DNA from: an uncultured Collinsella sp.
GTDB lineage: Bacteria; Actinomycetota; Coriobacteriia; Coriobacteriales; Coriobacteriaceae
Length of the DNA: 12,585 nucleotides
Assembly (NCBI GenBank): GCA_900543845.1
Contig: UQTD01000058.1
Span: 1-12,585, forward strand
Reading direction: 5' to 3'
Part shown: positions 1 to 6,558 of the stretch, piece by piece
How positions within the stretch are numbered: the first letter of the stretch is position 1
Layout: the number at the start of each line of letters is the position of its first letter
Program-made: the position numbers and the translations under genes
The notes under the pieces: model-generated
Told to the model about the DNA's origin: nothing
The model's database searches: none
The model's input: the letters and a program-made list of their open reading frames with translations, nothing else

Positions 1-414
1 TTCGAGGGCGGCAGCAGCAGGCTCGGCCTTGGCGGGCTCGGCGCTCTCGGCCTCATCAGCAGCGCCTTCGTCCTCGGTGGCACCCTCGCTCGCGGCCTTC
101 TCGGCGGCAAGGCGGGCACGGCGCTCGGCAAAGGTCTCCTTCTTTGCGGGTGCAGCCGTCCCGGCGGCATCCTCGTCCGCATCGGAATCGTCATCGACGG
201 CAGCCTTCTTGGGCTTGACCGGAGCCGAAGCAGCCTCGCTTACCGGATCGATGATCTCGGACTGAACAACGGCCGTCATCTTTTCCTGCGTCTCGCGGAA
301 CTGACGAATGGCACGGCCGATCGTGCGGCCCATCTGCGGGAGCTTATCCGGGCCAAACAGCAAAAAGCCGAAGACCACGATGATTGCCAGCTCACCCTCT
401 CCAATACCAAACAC
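1..414 (-). CDS. TatA/TatB-family twin-arginine translocase subunit (partial, C-terminus outside window)
   Basis: Membrane component of the Sec-independent Tat system, which exports folded proteins across the cytoplasmic membrane. The visible 138 residues show the family plan: a short N-terminus MFGIGEGEL with Glu8, a single hydrophobic helix at about residues 9-20, the hinge FGP (20-22), then an amphipathic helix beginning DKLPQMGRTIG and ending near EKM. After about residue 50 the chain is a low-complexity tail rich in Ala, Glu, Asp and Lys, as is usual for TatA/TatB. The frame stays open to base 1, so the stop lies outside. The start is a GTG at 414-412 with GGAGG five bases upstream (424-420). 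An ATG at 418-416 is in another frame that breaks the family motif. TatA and TatB cannot be separated safely from this fragment. Confidence 0.86.
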   Translation of the reverse strand, partial: MFGIGEGELAIIVVFGFLLFGPDKLPQMGRTIGRAIRQFRETQEKMTAVVQSEIIDPVSEAASAPVKPKKAAVDDDSDADEDAAGTAAPAKKETFAERRARLAAEKAASEGATEDEGAADEAESAEPAKAEPAAAALE

Positions 415-489
415 ACATACCTCCAAGGCTCGATGTGAGTCGAGCCCGCACCGCGCCATTCGGCCGGAACTCGTCTATTCATTCGGTCA

Positions 490-495
490 AGTATA
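490..495 (-). promoter_or_regulatory. Candidate -10 box for the tat gene
   Basis: On the minus strand TATACT lies about 75 bases upstream of the GTG start and is preceded by GCGC, the same context as the TATAGT box ahead of the beta-glucosidase gene. I see no good -35 box at 16-18 bases, so this is weak. Confidence 0.28.
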
Positions 496-500
496 GCGCC

Positions 501-563
501 CGGACGCCAAAACGTCCGAGCGCATCACAAACATATGCCAAACGGCACGCCCCTTTTGGGGGC
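501..563 (-). terminator. Two small hairpins downstream of the STAS gene
   Basis: CGGACG (501-506) pairs perfectly with CGTCCG (513-518) across a 6-base loop. GCCCC (549-553) pairs with GGGGC (559-563) across a 5-base loop. They lie between the STAS stop codon and the tat start. Neither is followed by a T-run, so a role as terminator is a guess from position. Confidence 0.25.
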
Positions 564-568
564 AAAGA

Positions 569-883
569 TTATGCCGCCGTGATCGAAATCTCCTGGTCGA
601 CGCCCAGCAGCTGAACCACGCGCATCACCTGGGGCTGCACATTAGTGCAGCTAAAGCGCTTACCGTGGTCGACCGCGTGGTGCGCGGCGCCCACGAGCAC
701 GCCAATGCCCGTCGAATCGATGTAGCTCACCTGGGCAAAATCGAGCTCAACGGCCTCAGTGGGCTGCTCGAGCGCCAAGTCGATGGCATTGCGCAGGCTA
801 TCGGCGTTAGAGATATCGATCTCGCCGGTTACCTTAATGGTGTAGATCTCCGGCGTGGGGTTGGTGGAAATAACCAAATCCAT
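569..883 (-). CDS. STAS-domain protein, anti-anti-sigma factor (SpoIIAA/RsbV type)
   Basis: A 104-residue single STAS domain, the usual length for SpoIIAA/RsbV proteins. These cytosolic proteins bind an anti-sigma kinase when unphosphorylated and so release its sigma factor. The diagnostic features are the N-terminal strand motif VTGEIDISNA (18-27) and the loop YIDSTGIGVLV (54-64), in which Ser57 of DSTG corresponds to the serine phosphorylated in SpoIIAA. The C-terminal VVQLLGVDQEISI also fits the fold. The ATG is preceded by AAAGGAG with about seven bases of spacing. It lies 66 bases downstream of the aminotransferase on the same strand and may be cotranscribed; a possible -10 (TACTAT, 920-915) in the gap would also allow its own promoter. 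No RsbW-like kinase or sigma factor is visible here, so its partner is unknown. Confidence 0.88.
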   Translation of the reverse strand: MDLVISTNPTPEIYTIKVTGEIDISNADSLRNAIDLALEQPTEAVELDFAQVSYIDSTGIGVLVGAAHHAVDHGKRFSCTNVQPQVMRVVQLLGVDQEISITAA

Positions 884-949
884 GTATACGCTCCTTTACG
901 TATCGAAAGTGCGGATAGTACTGGGCGCGGACTTGCGGGGCCCTAGGCG

Positions 950-2254
950 TTAGGCGCGCTCGGCACGAGCAAGCTCGGCAGCGACAAGCTTAACGGCCAG
1001 CACCAGCACGTCGAGCGCGGCCTCCAGGTCATCGACCGTGGGATAGCTCGGCGCGATGCGGATGTTGGTGTCGCGCGGATCCTTGCCATAAGGCCAGGTG
1101 GCACCAGCCGGCGTAAGCTTGACGCCCAGGTCGGCACAAAGCGCTGCGACCTTTTGGGCCGAGCCCTCGGGGCCATCAAAGCTCACAAAGTAGCCGCCGC
1201 GGGGATGCGTCCAAGTGGCGCAACCCGTATCGCCCAGGCCCTCGGTGAGCTTACGCTCAACGGCCTCAAAGCGCGGGCGCAAGAACTCGGCATGCTTTTT
1301 CATGTGCTCCTTGACCGCCTCGATGGTGGGAAGGAAACGCACGTGACGCAGCTGGTTGAGCTTGTCGGCGCTGATGAGGCCGGCCTTCAGGCGCTTGGAG
1401 AACTCCGCGATAACCGCGGGGCTCGCACCGATAAAGCCGATGCCGGCGCCCGGGAAGGTGATCTTGGACGTCGAGGCAAAGGCCACCACGCGGTCCTCGG
1501 TGCCCGCCGCGCGAGCGAGGTCAAAGATGTTTGCGAGCTCGTCGGTCTCGTCGTACAGGTCGTGCACGCAGTAGGCGTTGTCCCAGAAGATGCGGAAATC
1601 GGGCGCGGCCGTGGGCATCTCGACCAGGCGACGCACGGTGTCCTCGCTAAAGGTGATGCCCGTGGGGTTGGAATACTTGGGCACGCACCAGATGCCCTTG
1701 ATGGAGTCGTCGGCGGCAACCAGACGCTCGACCTCGTCCATGTCGGGGCCGTTGTCGGTCATCGCGACGGGGACATTCTCGATACCCAGGTCGGCGGTGA
1801 TGCCAAAGTGACGGTCGTAGCCGGGAACAGGGCACAGGAACTTGACTTTCTTGCCGTCGTGCGCGGCCTCGTAAGCCTCCCAGGGCTCGCTGCCGCACGA
1901 ACCGCAGCGCCAAAACATGCCGGCGATATCGTGCTCGATCAGAAGGCTCGACGAACCCAGTACGAGCGTCTGCTCGGCAGGGCAACCCAGGAACTCCCCC
2001 GCCAGCTTGCGCGCCGAGGGAATGCCCTCAAAGCAACCGTAGTTTGAGCAGTCGACGTTGCCGTCGTGCAGATCGGCATCGGCATTGAGGATATCGAGCA
2101 TGGGTCGAGAGATGTCCACCTGGGAGGGCGACGGCTTGCCGCGGGCCATGTCGAGCGCCAGGCCCTTGGCCTTGACCTCGGCGACCTCGGCTTTGAGCGC
2201 CTCGATGGCGGCATCGAGTTCGGTGGTTTCCATCTTCTGGTAGATCGTCTGCAT
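950..2254 (-). CDS. PLP-dependent class I aminotransferase (aspartate aminotransferase-like, AspT type)
   Basis: A 434-residue fold-type I aminotransferase using pyridoxal phosphate in the cytosol. The PLP lysine is Lys264 in ASTSKITFPGAGIGF. Other landmarks are LVLGSSSLL (97-105), CPVPGYDRHF (141-150), the SNPTG loop (195-199) and WDNAYCVHDL (224-233), whose Asp225 and Tyr228 should contact the cofactor. Wording such as MARGKPSPSQ near residue 40 and PTAAPDFRI before WDNAY matches, from memory, the actinobacterial group that includes the aspartate aminotransferase AspT of Corynebacterium glutamicum. The likely reaction is transfer of an amino group between aspartate (or a similar amino acid) and 2-oxoglutarate; substrate range cannot be read from sequence. 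Met1 has AAAGG eight bases upstream; an in-frame Met8 lacks a ribosome site. Possibly cotranscribed with the STAS gene downstream. Confidence 0.88.
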   Translation of the reverse strand: MQTIYQKMETTELDAAIEALKAEVAEVKAKGLALDMARGKPSPSQVDISRPMLDILNADADLHDGNVDCSNYGCFEGIPSARKLAGEFLGCPAEQTLVLGSSSLLIEHDIAGMFWRCGSCGSEPWEAYEAAHDGKKVKFLCPVPGYDRHFGITADLGIENVPVAMTDNGPDMDEVERLVAADDSIKGIWCVPKYSNPTGITFSEDTVRRLVEMPTAAPDFRIFWDNAYCVHDLYDETDELANIFDLARAAGTEDRVVAFASTSKITFPGAGIGFIGASPAVIAEFSKRLKAGLISADKLNQLRHVRFLPTIEAVKEHMKKHAEFLRPRFEAVERKLTEGLGDTGCATWTHPRGGYFVSFDGPEGSAQKVAALCADLGVKLTPAGATWPYGKDPRDTNIRIAPSYPTVDDLEAALDVLVLAVKLVAAELARAERA

Positions 2255-2295
2255 GGGTGCGACCTTTCGCGAAGCGGGACGTTGCAGTTCGTCTA

Positions 2296-2301
2296 AGTAT
2301 A
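2296..2301 (-). promoter_or_regulatory. Candidate -10 box for the aminotransferase gene
   Basis: TATACT on the minus strand lies 41 bases before the ATG. A perfect 5-bp inverted repeat (ACGGC/GCCGT, 2318-2332) sits where the -35 region would be, and no standard -35 hexamer is visible. It could be an operator or chance. Confidence 0.33.
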
Positions 2302-2403
2302 GACCGCCACCGCCGCAACGGCATGAAGCCGTGATAGATTAAGTTCATCGCAATGATTTACGAATCGCCGCGCATGCCGGCGTGGGGCGCCCAAGGAGGC
2401 ACT

Positions 2404-2658
2404 ATGGAGTACGGATCGTTCCAGGCCGAGGAATTCGGCGACCTGCAGCGCCTGGTCGACGGACTATTTTACGACCGGCACGCCATCGACCGCCTGGATC
2501 TCATCGTGCAGGCCGAGATCTTGGACCTCGCGCCCGACCTCATGGAAATCGTCAACCTTTTGCCGCCCGGCTACTACGACCGCCAATCGCTTTGCGACCA
2601 GCTCAACTCCGCCTTGGCCGCCCACGGCTGGGGCGCCGTCTACGGCACCGTGGAATAA
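2404..2658 (+). CDS. Small protein of unknown function (84 residues)
   Basis: I do not recognise a characterised family. The start is fixed by AAGGAGG (2393-2399) four bases before the ATG at 2404; an upstream in-frame ATG at 2353 has no ribosome site. The product is small and acidic, with no signal peptide or membrane helix, and looks largely helical. Landmarks are VDGLFYDRHAIDRLDLIVQA in the first half and LPPGYYDRQSLCDQLNSAL followed by HGWGAVYGTVE at the end. It is a lone plus-strand gene between the divergent aminotransferase gene and the convergent nhaA, and is closed by a strong bidirectional terminator. The good ribosome site, clean reading frame and high-GC codon use support a real gene. 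It is probably soluble and cytosolic. Confidence 0.72.
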   Translation: MEYGSFQAEEFGDLQRLVDGLFYDRHAIDRLDLIVQAEILDLAPDLMEIVNLLPPGYYDRQSLCDQLNSALAAHGWGAVYGTVE

Positions 2659-2661
2659 ACC

Positions 2662-2690
2662 TAGTCATTTAAGAACGTCCCCAATGACTA
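2662..2690. repeat. Short palindrome with GGGGAC core (repeat family member a)
   Basis: TAGTCATT (2662-2669) and AATGACTA (2683-2690) are perfect 8-base inverted arms. The 13-base spacer reads, on the minus strand, GGGGACGTTCTTA. It lies between the small protein stop and the terminator. The core and plan match the elements at 5428-5458 and 6470-6506, though the arms differ. Confidence 0.7.
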
Positions 2691-2727
2691 AAACGCCGCT
2701 TGTGACGGTGTTCACGGGCGGCGTTTT
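2690..2727. terminator. Bidirectional intrinsic terminator between convergent genes
   Basis: AAAACGCCGC (2690-2699) pairs perfectly with GCGGCGTTTT (2718-2727), and GTGA/TCAC extends the stem inside. Each strand ends the stem in TTTT. It serves the small plus-strand gene and the minus-strand nhaA. Confidence 0.85.
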
Positions 2728-2744
2728 CAAACTTGTTTGTGCTT

Positions 2745-4103
2745 TTACTCGTTCTTGGGCGCGGGGTGTTTGCAGACCACACTCATGTAGGTCATGCCGA
2801 GCACGGCCGCGGTGACCGAACCGGCAAGAATGGCAGCCTTGGCGGCAAGAACCTCAAACTCGGCCGTCGGGAAAGCGAGGCCGCTGATGAGGATCGACAT
2901 CGTAAAGCCGATGCCGCCCAGAATGCCCACACCGGCAATCATGTGCCAGTTGACGTTGCGCGGCAACTGGCAAGCCTTGAGCTTGACCAGGGTAAATGTC
3001 ATGCCAAAAATACCAATCGGCTTGCCCAGCAGCATGCCAAAGTACACGCCGGGCGTCACCGGGTCGGTGAGCAGTGTGCTCATGTCCACGCCCACTAGGC
3101 GAACCTGTGCGTTCACGAACGCAAAGATCGGCAGAATCACAAAGTTGACCGGCGTGGAGATCAGACGCTCCATGCGGATGAGCGGCGGGGTCACGCGGTG
3201 CATGACGCGCTCGACCCTGGTGGTCGAGACGGTAAAGTCATGCTGGCCCAGGATGTGTGCCTCGTCGTCGTAGCGGTCATCAAGCAGCGGCAGGCACTCG
3301 CCCAACCAATCGGTGAGGCTATCGAGCTTGACGCCGCACTTGGCCGGGATGGTAAAGGCCAAGATGACGCCGGCGAGCGTGGCATGTACGCCGCTCTTGA
3401 ACATACAGAACCACAACAGCAGACCCAGTACCGAATACGGGGCAAGGCGGTAATGCTGCGTCTTGTTGAGCCACACGAGCGCGCAGGTCACCAGCGCGGC
3501 GGCGCCCAACCAAAACGGATTGGGGCTCTGACCGTAGAAGATGGCGATGGCGGCGATGGAGATAAGGTCGTCGGCGATGGCGAGCGTCGAGAAGAACACG
3601 CGCACGCCGTTGGGCACGCGGTTGCCCAAAAGCGACAGCACGCCCAGCGCAAAGGCAATATCGGTTGCCATGGGGATGGCCCAACCGTTGCGGGCGCCGG
3701 CATGGTTAAAGATCAGGTAGATGCAGGCGGGAACGACGACGCCGCCCACGGCCGCCAGCATGGGAAGCATGGCCTGACGCGGATTCTTGAGCTCGCCGAC
3801 CGTCATCTCGTACTTAAGCTCAATGCCCACCAACAAAAAGAAAATCGCCATGAGGAAGTCGTTGACGAAAAGTTCAACGGTAAGACCGGCCGTAAGGTTG
3901 CCCAGACCCACATACAGCGGGGTCTCCAAAAAGTGATGGATGGCCTCGTAGGCATCGGTATTGGCGCAAATGACGGCGGCGATGGCGGCGATGACCATAA
4001 CCGCGGCGGAAATCGTGCCGTTCTCGGCGATGCGCTCCCAAATGTCGTGGCGTTCAAAGCGCTTGCGCTCACGGACGTTGAACAGCTGCTCGGTTGCTGC
4101 CAT
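2745..4103 (-). CDS. nhaA: Na+/H+ antiporter NhaA
   Basis: An integral membrane antiporter that expels sodium (and lithium) in exchange for protons, used for pH and salt homeostasis. The 452-residue chain carries the NhaA signatures: FLLVGIELKYEM (89-100), MATDIAFALGVLSLLG (145-160) with Asp148, and LAIADDLISIAAIAIFY (174-190) with the Asp178-Asp179 pair matching Asp163/164 of the E. coli protein. LLGKPIGIFG (358-367) carries Lys361, the counterpart of E. coli Lys300, and GILGGIGFTMSILISGLAF (393-411) follows. It is longer than E. coli NhaA (388 residues), with a hydrophilic loop at about 258-315 and a short charged N-terminus. The ATG has AAAGGAG six bases upstream. It stands alone and ends at the shared terminator. 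The 266 bases upstream contain a possible -10 (TAATAC, 4184-4179) and the ppaC terminator. Confidence 0.96.
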   Translation of the reverse strand: MAATEQLFNVRERKRFERHDIWERIAENGTISAAVMVIAAIAAVICANTDAYEAIHHFLETPLYVGLGNLTAGLTVELFVNDFLMAIFFLLVGIELKYEMTVGELKNPRQAMLPMLAAVGGVVVPACIYLIFNHAGARNGWAIPMATDIAFALGVLSLLGNRVPNGVRVFFSTLAIADDLISIAAIAIFYGQSPNPFWLGAAALVTCALVWLNKTQHYRLAPYSVLGLLLWFCMFKSGVHATLAGVILAFTIPAKCGVKLDSLTDWLGECLPLLDDRYDDEAHILGQHDFTVSTTRVERVMHRVTPPLIRMERLISTPVNFVILPIFAFVNAQVRLVGVDMSTLLTDPVTPGVYFGMLLGKPIGIFGMTFTLVKLKACQLPRNVNWHMIAGVGILGGIGFTMSILISGLAFPTAEFEVLAAKAAILAGSVTAAVLGMTYMSVVCKHPAPKNE

Positions 4104-4310
4104 GGGCGGCTCCTTTCACGGGAAAGCTCCCGTCTTAAAAAAGCACGGTCCGCCCAAGTGGCGGCGCCGCGCTCTAACGTATTACGCTTGCATCTAGCCT
4201 ACCCTGCACGACAAGCACGCAGGCGTGGCCGAAAAGCGGAACCACAGGTTGAACATTATTTGCTCAACGGCACGGGCACGCCTGTCCAAGAGACGACGCG
4301 GCGCATGCAC

Positions 4311-4350
4311 AAAAAACGACCGGAGCGCGGGGCGTCCGCGATCCGGTCGT
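4311..4350 (-). terminator. Intrinsic terminator of ppaC
   Basis: On the minus strand a 9-bp stem (TCCGGTCGT 4342-4350 with ACGACCGGA 4316-4324), one mismatch, and a further 5-bp CCGCG/CGCGG stem are followed directly by a run of six T. It starts 20 bases after the ppaC stop. Confidence 0.9.
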
Positions 4351-4369
4351 GGCGTTCGGTCAACTAAAC

Positions 4370-5293
4370 CTAGCAGGCGGCCATGATGGGGGCAGCGACC
4401 TGCTTCTTACGGGAGAGGACGCCCGGCATCCAGACGCCGTCGTGCTCGTCGGCAATGCCCAGGCCCTTCTGAGCAGCCTCGGTCTCGCCCTCGAGCAGGA
4501 CCTGCGAGCCCTCCTCCATGATGTCGGTGATGCACAGGACAATGCCGTCGGCACCCTTCTCGGCGGCGTAGGCGCGCATGGCCTCGCGGATCTCGTCAAT
4601 CATGCCAAGCGCACGGCTCTTGTCGACGGTCTCGTACTGGCCGATGAGCAGCTTCTTGCCGGCGGGCTCGAACATCTTGATGTCGTTGCCGACCATCTCG
4701 GCAGCGGTGAAGGAGCCGGACGGGCGGGTAAGGAAGACCTCCATGCCAAACTTGACCGGGTCGACGCCCACCTGCTCGCCGAGCTTGGCGGCGACGGCGC
4801 GGTCGACATCGGTGGTGGTGGGGCTCTTGAGCATGAGCGTGTCGGTCATCATGGCCGAGAGCAGCAGCTTGGCCTGGACGTCGGAAAGCTCAACGCCGAG
4901 CACGTCGGCGAGCTTGGTGACGATGGTGCAGCTGGAGCCCCAGGGCAGGCAGATGTAGTGCAGCGGGCCGGCGGTCTCGAAATCGCCGATGCGGTGATGA
5001 TCGACGACGCCAAAGACCGTGGCGTCCTTAAGGCCGGCGACGGACTGGGCGGACTCGTTGTGGTCGGTGAGGACGACGAGCTGACCGGCCTCGACGGACT
5101 CAATCACGCGGGGCTCGGCAATGCCGGCGTCGGCGAGCAGCTTGGCGGACTCCGCCGGAAGCTGACCAAGGGCGCAGGCCTCGTAGGTGTTGCCGGCATA
5201 CTCAACCTGGTTGAGCAGCTGGGACAGGACGACGGCGCTCATGATGGCGTCGTTATCGGGGTTCTGGTGACCAAAGACAAGAACGTTTGCCAT
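4370..5293 (-). CDS. ppaC: Manganese-dependent inorganic pyrophosphatase (family II, DHH)
   Basis: Hydrolyses pyrophosphate to two phosphates in the cytosol, pulling biosynthetic reactions forward. The 307-residue length is typical. The DHH-type metal site is complete: GHQNPDNDAI (8-17) gives His9, Asp13 and Asp15; TDHNE (76-80) gives Asp77; VVDHHRIGDFE (96-106) gives the Asp98-His99-His100 triad; and MMTDTLM (148-154) gives Asp151. The C-terminal DHHA2 domain ends in GVLSRKKQV (291-299), whose Arg295-Lys296 bind the substrate in Bacillus subtilis PpaC. There are no inserted CBS regulatory domains. The ATG has GGAGG six bases upstream. The gene is followed by its own terminator and lies 166 bases downstream of the glucokinase gene on the same strand, so it may be transcribed from its own promoter or by read-through. 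Confidence 0.97.
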   Translation of the reverse strand: MANVLVFGHQNPDNDAIMSAVVLSQLLNQVEYAGNTYEACALGQLPAESAKLLADAGIAEPRVIESVEAGQLVVLTDHNESAQSVAGLKDATVFGVVDHHRIGDFETAGPLHYICLPWGSSCTIVTKLADVLGVELSDVQAKLLLSAMMTDTLMLKSPTTTDVDRAVAAKLGEQVGVDPVKFGMEVFLTRPSGSFTAAEMVGNDIKMFEPAGKKLLIGQYETVDKSRALGMIDEIREAMRAYAAEKGADGIVLCITDIMEEGSQVLLEGETEAAQKGLGIADEHDGVWMPGVLSRKKQVAAPIMAAC

Positions 5294-5331
5294 GGATATC
5301 CTCCACTTGATATGTGTACTTGGACGTAGCT

Positions 5332-5337
5332 ATGGTA
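5332..5337 (-). promoter_or_regulatory. ppaC: Candidate extended -10 box for ppaC
   Basis: On the minus strand TGCTACCAT (5340-5332) fits an extended -10 (TG, one base, then TACCAT) 38 bases before the ATG. The same TACCAT hexamer occurs ahead of the glucokinase gene. No -35 is evident. Confidence 0.33.
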
Positions 5338-5409
5338 GCACGCCGATGCCGAGCCTTCGCAGACGGAAGGGCCACGGCATATTTTGTGGCAGGTATGGGG
5401 GCCAAGGCT

Positions 5410-5458
5410 GTCCCTTTTGCACCATGTTGGTGCAAAGTAACCTGACCCCCTTGCACCA
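5410..5458. repeat. Composite palindrome with GGGGGTCAGGTTAC core (repeat family member b)
   Basis: On the minus strand, beginning two bases after the glucokinase stop, TGGTGCAA (5458-5451) and TTGCACCA (5435-5428) flank a 15-base spacer GGGGGTCAGGTTACT. A third arm, TGGTGCAA (5424-5417), pairs with the second across a 3-base loop and is followed by AAGGGACAG. It is therefore three arms and two core-like pieces in tandem. No T-run follows, so it is not a standard terminator. Confidence 0.68.
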
Positions 5459-5459
5459 G

Positions 5460-6413
5460 CTATTTACCGGCGGCGCGCAGGGCTACGTAGGCGGCACCGA
5501 TGATGCCGGCGTCGTTTCCGAGCGAAGCGACCTTAATGGGCGTCTCGCGCGAGGCGGAAAGCGCGTAGCGCTGGAAGTGCTCGCGGACCTTGTCGAGGTA
5601 GACATCGGCCGAGGCAGACGCACCGCCGCCAATCAGGAACATCTCGGGGTCGACCACGTTGGCAATAAGCGCCAGGGCACGGCCAAGGTAGTCGGCCATG
5701 GTGTCGGCTGCGGCCAGCGCGAGCTTGTCGCCCTCGCGGCAGGCCTGGAACACGTCCTTGGAATCGGAGGGGCCGGTGAGCTCAATGGGCTCGACGCCCG
5801 CCTTCTTGCACTCGGCAAGGTAGTTGCTCACCACGCCGGTGGCGCTGGAATACTGCTCCAGATGGCCATGGCCGCCACAGCCGCAGGTGCGCTCCTCGGC
5901 CGGGTTCAGGCACATGTGGCCAATCTCGCCGCCGGCGCCCACAACGCCCGATACCACGTCGCCGTTAACGATAACGCCGCCGCCCACGCCGGTACCGATG
6001 GTGACCATCACCACGTTCTGCACGCCCTTGGCAGAACCGAGCCAGGCCTCGCCCATGGCAGCGGCGTTGGCATCGTTCTCATACTTAACGACCGCATCGG
6101 GGCAGTGCTTCTGAATGGCGACCCTCAGCTCGGGCAGGTTAATGGCAATGTTGGCCTTGACCTTGGCATCGCCCGACGCCGGGATGGGACACGGAACGGC
6201 CAGGCCAATGCCCGCCACAAAGGCACGCGGAATCTGTGCCTTGGCGACCACCTGGTCGATAGCCTCGGTCACCGCGGCAAAGCCCGCGGCGTCAACGATA
6301 GGAGGCGTGGGCACGCTGGCCTTGGCAAGCAGGTTGCCGTCCTCGTCGAACAGGCCCTCCTTAACCGAAGTGCCGCCGACGTCGATGCCGATGTAGTACT
6401 GCTTAGGTTCCAT
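5460..6413 (-). CDS. glk: ROK-family glucokinase
   Basis: Cytosolic sugar kinase that phosphorylates glucose with ATP to glucose 6-phosphate. The start is set at 6413 (MEPKQYYIG) because AGGTGG lies six bases upstream; the frame stays open further 5-prime without a ribosome site. The resulting 317 residues are typical. Landmarks are the ATP phosphate loop IDVGGTSVKEG (10-20), YENDANAAAMGEAW (111-124) with the catalytic Asp114, TIGTGVGGGV (138-147), the sugar-contact segment GGEIGHM (161-167) with Glu163 and His166, and the zinc motif CGCGGHGHLE (177-186). That motif normally reads CxCGxxGCxE, so His184 replaces the third cysteine. Its position next to a beta-glucoside PTS operon fits phosphorylation of the free glucose released by the phospho-glucosidase. 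Fructokinase or another ROK specificity cannot be excluded. Confidence 0.92.
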   Translation of the reverse strand: MEPKQYYIGIDVGGTSVKEGLFDEDGNLLAKASVPTPPIVDAAGFAAVTEAIDQVVAKAQIPRAFVAGIGLAVPCPIPASGDAKVKANIAINLPELRVAIQKHCPDAVVKYENDANAAAMGEAWLGSAKGVQNVVMVTIGTGVGGGVIVNGDVVSGVVGAGGEIGHMCLNPAEERTCGCGGHGHLEQYSSATGVVSNYLAECKKAGVEPIELTGPSDSKDVFQACREGDKLALAAADTMADYLGRALALIANVVDPEMFLIGGGASASADVYLDKVREHFQRYALSASRETPIKVASLGNDAGIIGAAYVALRAAGK

Positions 6414-6447
6414 GGGAGCCCACCTTTCTCGTTTAAACATTGCCTGT

Positions 6448-6453
6448 ATGGTA
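6448..6453 (-). promoter_or_regulatory. glk: Candidate -10 box for glucokinase gene
   Basis: TACCAT on the minus strand lies 34 bases before the ATG, resembling the box ahead of ppaC. Its -35 region would fall on the left arm of the palindrome at 6470-6506. Weak. Confidence 0.25.
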
Positions 6454-6469
6454 CCGCTCTCAAGGCAAA

Positions 6470-6506
6470 AACCTACCAAAAAGGGACAGGTTTGTTTTGG
6501 CAGGTT
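6470..6506. repeat. Palindrome with GGGACAGGTTTG core (repeat family member c)
   Basis: AACCTACCAAAA (6470-6481) and TTTTGGCAGGTT (6495-6506) are 12-base inverted arms with one mismatch, which becomes a G-U wobble on the minus strand. The 13-base spacer is AGGGACAGGTTTG. The right part (from 6484) continues to a degenerate opposite copy ending ACCATCCCC at 6558, so the whole may be a worn version of the fold-back at 10362-10447. It lies between the PTS operon terminator and the glucokinase gene. Confidence 0.65.
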
Positions 6507-6558
6507 TTATCTGGGGTAACGCAATTGGCTGCCCAACAGGCCGCGCAAGACCATCCCC

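Noticed and set aside
276..482. Minus-strand open frame of 68 residues overlapping the tat gene
   Set aside because: It is in the wrong frame relative to the recognisable TatA/TatB sequence, which uses the GTG start at 414.
3198..5329. Plus-strand open frames of 389 and 326 residues opposite nhaA and ppaC
   Set aside because: Both lie antisense to clear conserved genes, run through the ppaC terminator and promoter region, and show no domain.
6414..6479. N-terminal extension of the glucokinase to 6479
   Set aside because: The extra 22 residues overlap the repeat and promoter region and lack a ribosome site; ROK proteins start close to the ATP loop.
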